NCBI GenBank assembly: GCA_002189035.1
Contig: NEEC01000503.1
Location: forward strand, 1-27,273
From: Utricularia gibba
Lineage: Eukaryota; Streptophyta; Magnoliopsida; Lamiales; Lentibulariaceae
Reading direction: 5' to 3'
DNA length: 27,273 bases
In this document: positions 11,149 through 22,284 of the stretch, in pieces
Layout of the letters: each line of letters begins with the position of its first letter
Numbering within the stretch: position 1 is the stretch's first letter
The notes under the pieces: generated by a model
Seen by the model: only the letters and a program-made list of their open reading frames with translations
What the model was told of the DNA's origin: nothing
Databases searched by the model: none
Translations under genes and position numbers: made by a program

Positions 11149-13607
11149 AAGCTTTTCCTTGAGAAACCATGTAGGCAGCCTATAAAACCAACGTTAATAA
11201 ATGCATCAATTTTTTTGCCGGGCTACAAATGACTCTGGGCCCGAGCTCGACTCGACCTCCTGCTCGATACCGTTGCCCCACGAGAGCGCCTTATCAAATA
11301 TAAAGCATGCGGTTGAGAAAACATTTTGGGTGCTCATGAAATCCTAACTTCAATAACTGCATCACGATTTTCGTCGAGTAGGACCCGATGTGGCAAAGGA
11401 GTCAGACCGAACCTTGGGTCAGAACGAAGTTCCAACGACATCACCCGCCAGAAACGACAAGCTTTTCCTTGAGAAACTATGTAGGCAGCTATTAAAACCA
11501 ACGTTAATAAATGCATCAATTTTTTGCCGAGCTACAAATGACTCTGGGCCCGAGCTCGACTCGACCTCCTGCTCGATACCGTTGCCCCACGAGAGCGCCT
11601 TATCAAATATAAAGCATGCGGTTGAGAAAACCATTTTGGGTGCTCATGAAATCCTAACTTCAATAACTGCATCACGATTTTCGTCGAGTAGGACCCGATG
11701 TGGCAAAGGAGTCAGACCGAACCTTGGTCAGAACGAAGTTCCAACGACATCACCCGCCCAAAAACGACAAGCTTTTCCTTGAGAAACTATTAGGCAGCCT
11801 ATTAAAACCAAACGTTAATAAATGCATCAATTTTTTGCCGGCTACAAATGACTCTGGGCCCGAGCTCGACTCGACCTCCTGCTCGATACCGTTGCCCCAC
11901 GAGAGCGCCTTCAAATATAAAGCATGCGGTTGAGAAAACCATTTTGGTGCTCATGAAATCCTAACTTCAATAACTGCATCACGATTTTCGTCGAGTAGGA
12001 CCCGATGTGGCAAAGGAGTCAGACCGAACCTTGGGTCAGAACGAAGTTCCCAACGACATCACCCGCCCAGAAACGACAAGCTTTTCCTTGAGAAACTATG
12101 TAGGCAGCCTAATAAACCAACGTTAATAAATGCATCAATTTTTTGCCGGCTACAAATGACTCTGGGCCGAGCTCGACTCGACCTCTCGATACCGTTGCCC
12201 CACGAGAGCAAATATAAAGCATGCGGTTGAAAAAACCATTTTGGGTGCTCATGAAATCCTAACTTCAATAACTGCATCACGATTTTCGTCGAGTAGGACC
12301 CGATGTGGCAAAGGAGTCAGACCGAACCTTGGGTCAGAACGAAGTTCCAACGACATCACCCGCCAGAAACGACAAGCTTTTCCTTGAGAAACATGTAGGC
12401 AGCCTATAAAACCAACGTTAATAAATGCATCAATTTTTTTGCCGGGCTACAAATGACTCTGGGCCGAGCTCGACTCGACCTCCTGCTCGATACCGTTGCC
12501 CAGAGTGCCTTATCAAATATAAAGCATGCGGTTGAGAAAACCATTTTGGGTGCTCATGAATCCTAACTTCAATAACTGCATCACGATTTTCGTCGAGTAG
12601 GACCCGATGTGGCAAAGGAGTCAGACCGAACCTTGGTCAGAACGAAGTTCCAAAAGACATCACCCGCCCAGAAACGACAAGCTTTTCCTTGAGAAACTAT
12701 GTAGGCAGCCTATAAAACCAACGTTAATAAATGCATCAATTTTTTTGCCGGCTACAAATGACTCTGGGCCCGAGCTCGACTCGACCTCCTGCTCGATACC
12801 GTTGCCCCACGAGAGTGCCTTATCAAATATAAAGCATGCGGTTGAGAAAACCATTTTGGGTGCTCATGAAATCCTAACTTCAATAACTGCATCACGATTT
12901 TCGTCGAGTAGGACCCGATGTGGCAAAGGAGTCAGACCGAACCTTGGTCAGAACGAAGTTCCAAAAGACATCACCCGCCCAAAACGACAAGCTTTTCCTT
13001 GAGAAACCATGTAGGCAGCCTATTAAAACCAACGTTAATAAATGCATCAAGTTTTTTGCCGAGCTACAAATGACTATGGGCCCGAGCTCGACTCGACCTC
13101 CTGCTCGATACCGTTGCCCCACGAGAGCCTTATCAAATATAAAGCATGCGGTTGAGAAAACCATTTTGGGTGCTCATGAATCCTAACTTCAATAACTGCA
13201 TCACGATTTTCGTCGAGTAGGACCCGATGTGGCAAAGGAGTCAGACCGAACCTTGGTCAGAACGAAGTTCCAAAAGACATCACCCGCCCAAAACGACAAG
13301 CTTTTCCTTGAGAAACATGTAGGCAGCCTATTAAACCAACGTTAATAAATGCATCAATTTTTTTGCCGGGCTACAAATGACTATGGGCCGAGCTCGACTC
13401 GACCTCCTGCTCGATACCGTTGCCCCACGAGAGTGCCTTATCAAATATAAAGCATGCGGTTGAGAAAACCATTTTGGGTGCTCATGAATCCTAACTTCAA
13501 TAACTGCATCACGATTTTCGTCGAGTAGGACCCGATGTGGCAAAGGAGTCAGACCGAACCTATGGTCAGAACGAAGTTCCAAAAGACATCACCCGCCCAG
13601 AAACGAC
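11149..13607. repeat. Transitional block of A/B/C hybrid monomers (8 monomers)
   Basis: Monomers start at 11149, 11459, 11769, 12078, 12374, 12679, 12989 and 13298. Here the A linker AATAAAGCCGAACG gives way to TAAAACCAACG or ATTAAAACCAACG, GAGAGTGCC alternates with GAGAGCGCC, and TTCCAAAAGAC alternates with TTCCAACGAC. The unit at 12078 is the shortest in the window (296 bp); it has lost bases at CGACCTCTCGATACC and between GAGAGC and AAATATAAAG. The unit at 12989 is B-like in front (AAGTTTTTTGCCGAGC, GACTATGGGCCCG). The block leads into the regular dimers at 13608. Confidence 0.85.
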
Positions 13608-13930
13608 AAGCTTTTCCTTGAGAAACCATGTAGGCAGCCTATTAAAACCGAACGTTAATAAATGCATCAATTTTTTTGCAGGCTAAAAATGACTCTGGGA
13701 GCGAGCCCGACTCGACCTTTTGCCCGATACCGTTGCCCCACTAGAGCGCCTCCTCAACTACAAAGCATGCGATTGACAAAACATTTTGGGTGCTCATGAA
13801 ATCCTAACTTCAATAACTGCATCACGATTTTCGTCGAGTAGGACCAGATTTGGCAAAGGAGACAGACCGAACCTTGGGTCAGAACGAAGTTCACAACGAC
13901 ATCACCCGCCCAAAAACGACAAGCTTTTCC

Positions 13931-14083
13931 TTGAGAAAACCATTGAGGCAGCCTATTAAAACCAACCGTTAATAAATGCATCAATTTTTTTGCCGGCTAC
14001 AAATGACTCTGGCCCGAGCTCGACTCGACCTCCTGCTCGATACCGTTGCCCCACGAGAGTGCCTTATCAAATAAAGCATGCGG
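13931..14083. repeat. First half-unit of a monomer (ancestral ~155 bp repeat, copy 1)
   Basis: The segment runs from the TTGAG next to the HindIII site to the base before the second TTGAG of the same monomer. It is 153 bp here and 155 bp in the monomer at 1-310. Its first 53 bases (13931-13983) align without gaps to 14084-14136 with 40 matches by my count. Both halves are preceded by AAGC, six bases, then TTGAGAAA. After the T-run the similarity fades but both continue GAG, GAC and ACCT in the same order. This shows the ~310 bp monomer arose from a duplicated ~155 bp unit. Confidence 0.75.
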
Positions 14084-14242
14084 TTGAGAAAACCATTTTG
14101 GGTGCTCATGAAATCCTAACTTCAATAACTGCATCACGATTTTCGTCGAGTAGGACCCGATGTGGCAAAGGAGTCAGACCGAACCTATGGTCAGAACGAA
14201 GTTCCAAAAGACATCACCCGCCCAGAAACGACAAGCTTTTCC
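14084..14242. repeat. Second half-unit of a monomer (ancestral ~155 bp repeat, copy 2)
   Basis: This is the second, 159 bp half, running to just before the next HindIII-proximal TTGAG. It shares TTGAGAAAACCATT exactly with copy 1 and later TGCATCA at the same offset. It contains the near-invariant segment with ACGATTTTCGT. Half-units of 153-159 bp match one nucleosome plus a short linker and are the size class of many plant centromeric satellites; that is family knowledge, not proof of location. Confidence 0.75.
14101..14157. repeat. Near-invariant segment of the monomer (one example of ~88 copies)
   Basis: From GGTGCTCATG through CTTCAATAACTGC and ACGATTTTCGT to GTCGAGTAGGACC the sequence is almost the same in types A, B and C, apart from the GATATCC/GAAATCC/GAATCC site. 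Single-copy exceptions include losses near 3310, 3621, 6098, 8871 and 11946, an extra A near 10730 and an extra CA near 15069. ACGATTTTCGT is an 11-base inverted repeat with ACGA/TCGT arms. Uneven conservation along a satellite can reflect a protein binding or nucleosome positioning site; no known motif (for example a CENP-B box) is recognised here. Confidence 0.6.
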
Positions 14243-16408
14243 TTGAGAAACCATGTAGGCAGCCTATTAAAACCCAACGTTAATAAATGCATCACTTTTT
14301 TTGCAGGCTAAAAATGACTCTGGGCGAGCCCGACTCGACCTTTTGCCCGATACCGTGCCCCACTAGAGCGCCTCCTCAACTACAAAGCATGCGATTGAAA
14401 AGCATTTTGGGTGCTCATGAATCCTAACTTCAATAACTGCATCACGATTTTCGTCGAGTAGGACCAGATTGGCAAAGGAGACAGACCGAACCTTGGGTCA
14501 GAACGAAGTTCACAACGACATCACCCGCCCAAAAACGACAAGCTTTTCCTTGAGAAAACCATTGAGGCAGCCTATTAAAACCAACCGTTAATAAATGCAT
14601 CAAGTTTTTTGCCGAGCTACAAATGACTATGGGCCCGAGCTCGACTCGACCTCCTACTCGATACCGTTGCCCCACGAGAGCACCTTATCAAATATAAAGC
14701 ATGCGGTTGAGAAAACCATTTTGGGTGCTCATGAATCCTAACTTCAATAACTGCATCACGATTTTCGTCGAGTAGGACCCGATGTGGCAAAGGAGTCAGA
14801 CCGAACCTATGGTCAGAACGAAGTTCCAAAAGACATCACCCGCCAGAAACGACAAGCTTTTCCTTGAGAAACCATGTAGGCAGCCTATTAAAACCCAACG
14901 TTAATAAATGCATCAATTTTTTTTGCAGGCTAAAAATGACTCTGGGAGCGAGCCCGACTCGACCTTTTGCCCGATACCGTGCCCCACTAGAGCGCCTCCT
15001 CAACTACAAAGCATGCGATTGACAAAAGCATTTTGGGTGCTCATGAATCCTAACTTCAATAACTGCATCACACGATTTTCGTCGAGTAGGACCAGATTTG
15101 GCAAAGGAGACAGACCGAACCTTGGGTCAGAACGAAGTTCCCAACGACATCACCCGCCAAAAACGACAAGCTTTTCCTTGAGAAAACTTGAGGCAGCCTA
15201 TTAAAACCAAACCGTTAATAAATGCATCAATTTTTTTTGCCGGCTACAAATGACTCTGGCCCCGAGCTCGACTCGACCTCCTGCTCGATACCGTTGCCCC
15301 ACGAGAGTGCCTTATCAAATATAAAGCATGCGGTTGAGAAAACCATTTTGGGTGCTCATGAATCCTAACTTCAATAACTGCATCACGATTTTCGTCGAGT
15401 AGGACCCGATGTGGCAAAGGAGTCAGACCGAACCTATGGTCAGAACGAAGTTCCAAAAGACATCACCCGCCCAGAAACGACAAGCTTTTCCTTGAAAAAA
15501 TGTAGGCAGCCTATAAAACCGAACGTTAATAAATGCATCAATTTTTTTTGCCGGGCTACAAATGACTCTGGGCCGAGCCCGACTCGACCTTTGCCCGATA
15601 CCGTGCCCCACTAGAGCGCCTCCTCAACTACAAAGCATGCGATTGAAAAACATTTTGGGTGCTCATGAAATCCTAACTTCAATAACTGCATCACGATTTT
15701 CGTCGAGTAGGACCAGATTGGCAAAGGAGACAGACCGAACCTTGGGTCAGAACGAAGTTCACAACGACATCACCCGCCCAAAAACGACAAGCTTTTCCTT
15801 GAGAAAACTTGAGGCAGCCTATTAAAACCAACGTTAATAAATGCATCAAGTTTTTTTGCCGAGCTACAAATGACTATGGGCCCGAGCTCGACTCGACCTC
15901 CTACTCGATACCGTTGCCCCACGAGAGCACCTTATCAAATATAAAGCATGCGGTTGAGAAAACCATTTTGGGTGCTCATGAAATCCTAACTTCAATAACT
16001 GCATCACGATTTTCGTCGAGTAGGACCCGATGTGGCAAAGGAGTCAGACCGAACCTATGGTCAGAACGAAGTTCCAAAAGACATCACCCGCCAGAAACGA
16101 CAAGCTTTTCCTTGAGAACCATGTAGGCAGCCTATTAAAACCCAACGTTAATAAATGCATCACTTTTTTTGACAGGCTAAAATGACTCTGGGCGAGCCCG
16201 ACTCGACCTTTTGCCCGATACCGTGCCCCACTAGAGCGCCTCCTCAACTACAAAGCATGCGATTGAAAAGCATTTTGGGTGCTCATGAAATCCTAACTTC
16301 AATAACTGCATCACGATTTTCGTCGAGTAGGACCAGATTTGGCAAAGGAGACAGACCGAACCTTGGGTCAGAACGAAGTTCACAACGACATCACCGCCCA
16401 AAAACGAC

Positions 16409-16723
16409 AAGCTTTTCCTTGAGAAAACCATTGAGGCAGCCTATTAAAACCAACCGTTAATAAATGCATCAAGTTTTTTGCCGAGCTACAAATGACTATG
16501 GGCCCGAGCTCGACTCGACCTCCTACTCGATACCGTTGCCCCACGAGAGCACCTTATCAAATATAAAGCATGCGGTTGAGAAAACCATTTTGGGTGCTCA
16601 TGAAATCCTAACTTCAATAACTGCATCACGATTTTCGTCGAGTAGGACCCGATGTGGCAAAGGAGTCAGACCGAACCTATGGTCAGAACGAAGTTCCAAA
16701 AGACATCACCGCCCAGAAACGAC
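16409..16723. repeat. Representative type B monomer
   Basis: This 315 bp unit is a clean example of type B. It carries GAAAACCATTGAGGC and the linker CCTATTAAAACCAACCG after the HindIII site, ATCAAGTTTTTTGCCGAGC, GACTATGGGCCCG, CTCCTACTCG, GAGAGCACC, GAAATCC, GGACCCGATG and CCTATGG. Its first 60 bases look like the tail of the preceding C unit's pattern, so in HindIII phase the B unit borrows the linker that belongs with C. Nearly the same sequence recurs at 20115 and 20738. Confidence 0.9.
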
Positions 16724-17032
16724 AAGCTTTTCCTTGAGAAACCATGTAGGCAGCCTAATAAACCAACGTTAATAAATGCATCAATTTTTTTGCAGGCTAA
16801 AATGACTCTGGGAGCGAGCCCGACTCGACCTTTTGCCCGATACCGTGCCCCACTAGAGCGCCTCCTCAACTACAAAGCATGCGATTGAAAAAGCATTTTG
16901 GGTGCTCATGAAATCCTAACTTCAATAACTGCATCACGATTTTCGTCGAGTAGGACCAGATTTGGCAAAGGAGACAGACCGAACCTTGGGTCAGAACGAA
17001 GTTCACAACGACATCACCCGCCCAAAAACGAC
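16724..17032. repeat. Representative type C monomer
   Basis: This 309 bp unit exemplifies type C. Marks in order are GAAACCATGTAGGC, the T-run followed by GCAGGCTAA, GGGAGCGAGCCCG, CTTTTGCCCG, ACCGTGCCCC (one T fewer than A and B), CACTAGAGCGCC, TCAACTACAAAGC, GCGATTGA, GAAATCC, GGACCAGATTTGG, GGAGACAG, CCTTGGGTC, GTTCACAACG and CCCAAAAACG. It differs from A and B at many sites across its length, yet keeps the near-invariant segment around CTTCAATAACTGC. Confidence 0.9.
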
Positions 17033-20000
17033 AAGCTTTTCCTTGAGAAAACCATTGAGGCAGCCTATTAAAACCAACCGTTAATAAATGCATCAATTTT
17101 TTTGCCGAGCTACAAATGACTATGGCCCGAGCTCGACTCGACCTCCTGCTCGATACCGTTGCCCCACGAGAGTGCCTTATCAAATATAAAGCATGCGGTT
17201 GAGAAAACCATTTTGGGTGCTCATGAAATCCTAACTTCAATAACTGCATCACGATTTTCGTCGAGTAGGACCCGATGTGGCAAAGGAGTCAGACCGAACC
17301 TATGGTCAGAACGAAGTTCCAAAAGACATCACCCGCCCAGAAACGACAAGCTTTTCCTTGAGAAACTATGTAGGCCTATTAAAACCGTTAATAAATGCAT
17401 CAATTTTTTTGCCGGCTACAAATGACTCTGGGCGAGCTCGACTCGACCTTTGCTCGATACCGTGCCCCACTAGAGCGCCTCCTCAACTACAAAGCATGCG
17501 ATTGAAAACATTTTGGGTGCTCATGAAATCCTAACTTCAATAACTGCATCACGATTTTCGTCGAGTAGGACCAGATTTGGCAAAGGAGTCAGACCGAACC
17601 TTGGTCAGAACGAAGTTCAAACGACATCACCCGCCCAAAAACGACAAGCTTTTCCTTGAGAAAACCATGAGGCAGCCTATTAAAACCAACCGTTAATAAA
17701 TGCATCAAGTTTTTTGCCGAGCTACAAATGACTATGGGCCGAGCTCGACTCGACCTCCTACTCGATACCGTTGCCCCACGAGAGCACCTTATCAAATATA
17801 AAGCATGCGGTTGAGAAAACCATTTTGGGTGCTCATGAATCCTAACTTCAATAACTGCATCACGATTTTCGTCGAGTAGGACCCGATGTGGCAAAGGAGT
17901 CAGACCGAACCTATGGTCAGAACGAAGTTCCAAAAGACATCACCCGCCAGAAACGACAAGCTTTTCCTTGAGAAACCATGTAGGCAGCCTATTAAAACCC
18001 AACGTTAATAAATGCATCATTTTTTTGCAGGCTAAAAATGACTCTGGGCGAGCCCGACTCGACCTTTTGCCCGATACCGTGCCCACTAGAGCGCCTCCTC
18101 AACTACAAAGCATGCGATTGACAAAACATTTTGGGTGCTCATGAAATCCTAACTTCAATAACTGCATCACGATTTTCGTCGAGTAGGACCAGATTGGCAA
18201 AGGAGACAGACCGAACCTTGGTCAGAACGAAGTTCACAACGACATCACCCCCAAAACGACAAGCTTTTCCTTGAGAAAACCATTGAGGCAGCCTATTAAA
18301 ACCAACCGTTAATAAATGCATCAAGTTTTTTGCCGAGCTACAAATGACTATGGGCCCGAGCTCGACTCGACCTCCTGCTCGATACCGTTGCCCCACGAGA
18401 GCACCTTATCAAATATAAAGCATGCGGTTGAGAAAACCATTTTGGGTGCTCATGAAATCCTAACTTCAATAACTGCATCACGATTTTCGTCGAGTAGGAC
18501 CCGATGTGGCAAAGGAGTCAGACCGAACCTATGGTCAGAACGAAGTTCCAAAGACATCACCCGCCCAGAAACGACAAGCTTTTCCTTGAGAAACCATGTA
18601 GGCAGCCTATTAAAACCAACGTTAATAAATGCATCAATTTTTTTGCAGGCTAAAATGACTCTGGGCGAGCGACTCGACCTCCTGCCGATACCGTGCCCCA
18701 CGAGAGCGCCTCCTCAAATATAAAGCATGCGGTTGAAAAACATTTTGGGTGCTCATGAAATCCTAACTTCAATAACTGCATCACGATTTTCGTCGAGTAG
18801 GACCAGATTTGGCAAAGGAGTCAGACCGAACCTTGGGTCAGAACGAAGTTCACAACGACATCACCCGCCCAAAAACGACAAGCTTTTCCTTGAGAAAACC
18901 ATTGAGGCAGCCTATTAAAACCAACGTTAATAAATGCATCAAGTTTTTTGCCGAGCTACAAATGACTATGGGCCCGAGCTCGACTCGACCTCCTACTCGA
19001 TACCGTTGCCCCACGAGAGCCCTTATCAAATATAAAGCATGCGGTTGAGAAAACCATTTTGGGTGCTCATGAAATCCTAACTTCAATAACTGCATCACGA
19101 TTTTCGTCGAGTAGGACCCGATGTGGCAAAGGAGTCAGACCGAACCTATGGTCAGAACGAAGCATCACCCCAGAAACGACAAGCTTTTCCTTGAGAAACC
19201 ATGTAGGCAGCCTATTAAAACCCAACGTTAATAAATGCATCAATTTTTTTGCAGGCTAAAAATGACTCTGGGCCGAGCTCGACTCGACCTTTGCCCGATA
19301 CCGTGCCCCACTAGAGCGCCTCCTCAAATACAAAGCATGCGATTGAGAAAACATTTTGGGTGCTCATGAAATCCTAACTTCAATAACTGCATCACGATTT
19401 TCGTCGAGTAGGACCAGATTTGGCAAAGGAGACAGACCGAACCTTGGGTCAGAACGAAGTTCACAACGACACCCGCCCAAAAACGACAAGCTTTTCCTTG
19501 AGAAAACCATTGAGGCAGCCTATTAAAACCAACCGTTAATAAATGCATCAAGTTTTTTTGCCGAGCTACAAATGACTATGGGCCCGAGCTCGACTCGACC
19601 TCCTACTCGATACCGTTGCCCCACGAGAGCACCTTATCAAATATAAAGCATGCGGTTGAGAAAACCATTTTGGGTGCTCATGAAATCCTAACTTCAATAA
19701 CTGCATCACGATTTTCGTCGAGTAGGACCCGATGTGGCAAAGGAGACAGACCGAACCTTGGGTCAGAACGAAGTTCCAACGACATCACCCGCCCAAAAAC
19801 GACAAGCTTTTCCTTGAGAAAACAATGTAGGCAGCTATTAAAACCCAACGTTAATAAATGCATCAATTTTTTTGCCGAGCTACAAATGACTATGGGCCGA
19901 GCTCGACTCGACCTCCTGCTCGATACCGTGCCCCACTAGAGCGCCTCCTCAAATATAAAGCATGCGATTGAAAACCATTTTGGGTGCTCATGAAATCCTA

Positions 20001-21051
20001 ACTTCAATAACTGCATCACGATTTTCGTCGAGTAGGACCAGATTTGGCAAAGGAGACAGACCGAACCTTGGGTCAGAACGAAGTTCACAACGACATCACC
20101 CGCCCAAAAACGACAAGCTTTTCCTTGAGAAACCATTGAGGCAGCCTATTAAAACCAACCGTTAATAAATGCATCAAGTTTTTTGCCGAGCTACAAATGA
20201 CTATGGGCCCGAGCTCGACTCGACCTCCTACTCGATACCGTTGCCCCACGAGAGCACCTTATCAAATATAAAGCATGCGGTTGAGAAAACCATTTTGGGT
20301 GCTCATGAAATCCTAACTTCAATAACTGCATCACGATTTTCGTCGAGTAGGACCCGATGTGGCAAAGGAGTCAGACCGAACCTATGGTCAGAACGAAGTT
20401 CCAAAAGACATCACCCCCAGAAACGACAAGCTTTTCCTTGAGAAACCATGTAGGCAGCCTATTAAACCCAACGTTAATAAATGCATCACTTTTTTTGACA
20501 GGCTAAAAATGACTCTGGGAGCGAGCCCGACTCGACCTTTTGCCCGATACCGTGCCCCACTAGAGCGCCTCCTCAACTACAAAGCATGCGATTGAAAAAC
20601 ATTTTGGGTGCTCATGAAATCCTAACTTCAATAACTGCATCACGATTTTCGTCGAGTAGGACCAGATTTGGCAAAGGAGACAGACCGAACCTTGGGTCAG
20701 AACGAAGTTCACAACGACATCACCCGCCCAAAACGACAAGCTTTTCCTTGAGAAAACCATTGAGGCAGCCTATTAAAACCAACCGTTAATAAATGCATCA
20801 AGTTTTTTGCCGAGCTACAAATGACTATGGGCCCGAGCTCGACTCGACCTCCTACTCGATACCGTTGCCCCACGAGAGCACCTTATCAAATATAAAGCAT
20901 GCGGTTGAGAAAACCATTTTGGGTGCTCATGAAATCCTAACTTCAATAACTGCATCACGATTTTCGTCGAGTAGGACCCGATGTGGCAAAGGAGTCAGAC
21001 CGAACCTTGGGTCAGAACGAAGTTCCAACGACATCACCCGCCCAAAACGAC

Positions 21052-22284
21052 AAGCTTTTCCTTGAGAAACAATGTAGGCGCTATTAAAACCCAACGTTAA
21101 TAATGCATCAAGTTTTTTTGCCGAGCTACAAATGACTATGGGCCCGAGCTCGACTCGACCTCCTGCTCGATACCGTTGCCCCACGAGAGCGCCTCCTCAA
21201 ATATAAAGCATGCGGTTGAGAAAACCATTTTGGGTGCTCATGAATCCTAACTTCAATAACTGCATCACGATTTTCGTCGAGTAGGACCCGATGTGGCAAA
21301 GGAGTCAGACAGAACCTTGGGTCAGAACGAAGTTCCAACGACATCACCCGCCAGAAAACGACAAGCTTTTCCTTGAGAAACTATGTAGGCAGCCTAATAA
21401 AACCAACGTTAATAAATGCATCAATTTTTTGCCGGGCTACAAATGACTCTGGGCCGAGCTCGACTCGACCTCCTGCTCGATACCGTTGCCCCACGAGAGT
21501 GCCTTATCAAATATAAAGCATGCGGTTGAGAAAACCATTTTGGGTGCTCATGAATCCTAACTTCAATAACTGCATCACGATTTTCGTCGAGTAGGACCCG
21601 ATGTGGCAAAGGAGTCAGACCGAACCTATGGTCAGAACGAAGTTCAAAAGACATCACCCGCCCAGAAACGACAAGCTTTTCCTTGAGAAACATGTAGGCA
21701 GCCTATAAACCAACGTTAATAAATGCATCAATTTTTTTGCCGCTACAAATGACTCTGGGCCCGAGCTCGACTCGACCTCCTCGATACCGTTGCCCCACGA
21801 GAGTGCCTTATCAAATATAAAGCATGCGGTTGAAAAACCATTTTGGGTGCTCATGAAATCCTAACTTCAATAACTGCATCACGATTTTCGTCGAGTAGGA
21901 CCCGATGTGGCAAAGGAGTCAGACCGAACCTTGGTCAGACGAAGTTCCAACGACATCACCCGCCCAGAAACGACAAGCTTTTCCTTGAGAAACTATGTAG
22001 GCAGCCTAATAAAGCCAACGTTAATAAATGCATCAATTTTTTTGCCGGGCTACAAATGACTCTGGGCCCGAGCTCGACTCGACCTCCTGCTCGATACCGT
22101 TGCCCACGAGAGTGCCTTATCAAATATAAAGCATGCGGTTGAGAAAACCATTTTGGGTGCTCATGAATCCTAACTTCAATAACTGCATCACGATTTTCGT
22201 CGAGTAGGACCCGATGTGGCAAAGGAGTCAGACCGAACCTTGGTCAGAACGAAGTTCCAAAAGACATCACCGCCCAGAAACGAC
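21052..22284. repeat. Transitional block after the HOR (4 monomers)
   Basis: Monomers start at 21052, 21363, 21673 and 21975. The first is B-like in front (AAGTTTTTTTGCCGAGC, GACTATGGGCCCG), C-like in GCGCCTCCTC, and has the rare GTCAGACAGAACC near 21305. The next three are mainly type A with short linkers such as CCTATAAACC. The unit at 21673 is 302 bp, with losses in TTTGCCGCTAC and CGACCTCCTCGATACC. The dimer rhythm stops at 21052. Confidence 0.86.

Larger units (their letters stand above)
13608..16101. repeat. Possible tetrameric (C-A-C-B) repeat, two copies of ~1247 bp
   Basis: The first four dimers alternate their second partner: C (13608), A-like (13921), C (14233), B (14540), then C (14854), A-like (15168), C (15482), B (15789). 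This gives 13608-14853 (1246 bp) and 14854-16101 (1248 bp). The two C units that open each tetramer share GATTGACAAAA, whereas the other two C units have GATTGAAAA. Both A-like units keep GCCGGCTAC and GAGAGTGCC. With only two copies this could be chance or a recent duplication of a four-monomer block. Confidence 0.5.
13608..21051. repeat. Dimeric higher-order repeat: 12 dimers of ~620 bp, type C then type B (or A)
   Basis: C monomers start at 13608, 14233, 14854, 15482, 16102, 16724, 17348, 17958, 18576, 19181, 19804 and 20428. Each is followed by a B or A monomer, at 13921, 14540, 15168, 15789, 16409, 17033, 17646, 18261, 18880, 19488, 20115 and 20738. Dimer lengths are 605-628 bp, mean 620.3. 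C monomers average about 307.5 bp and their partners about 312.8 bp. All twelve C units have GGACCAGATT; their partners have GGACCCGATG. The partner is A-like at 13921 and 15168, mixed at 17033 and B elsewhere. Strict alternation over 7.4 kb is the signature of a higher-order repeat, in which the dimer is the unit of amplification. Confidence 0.93.
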
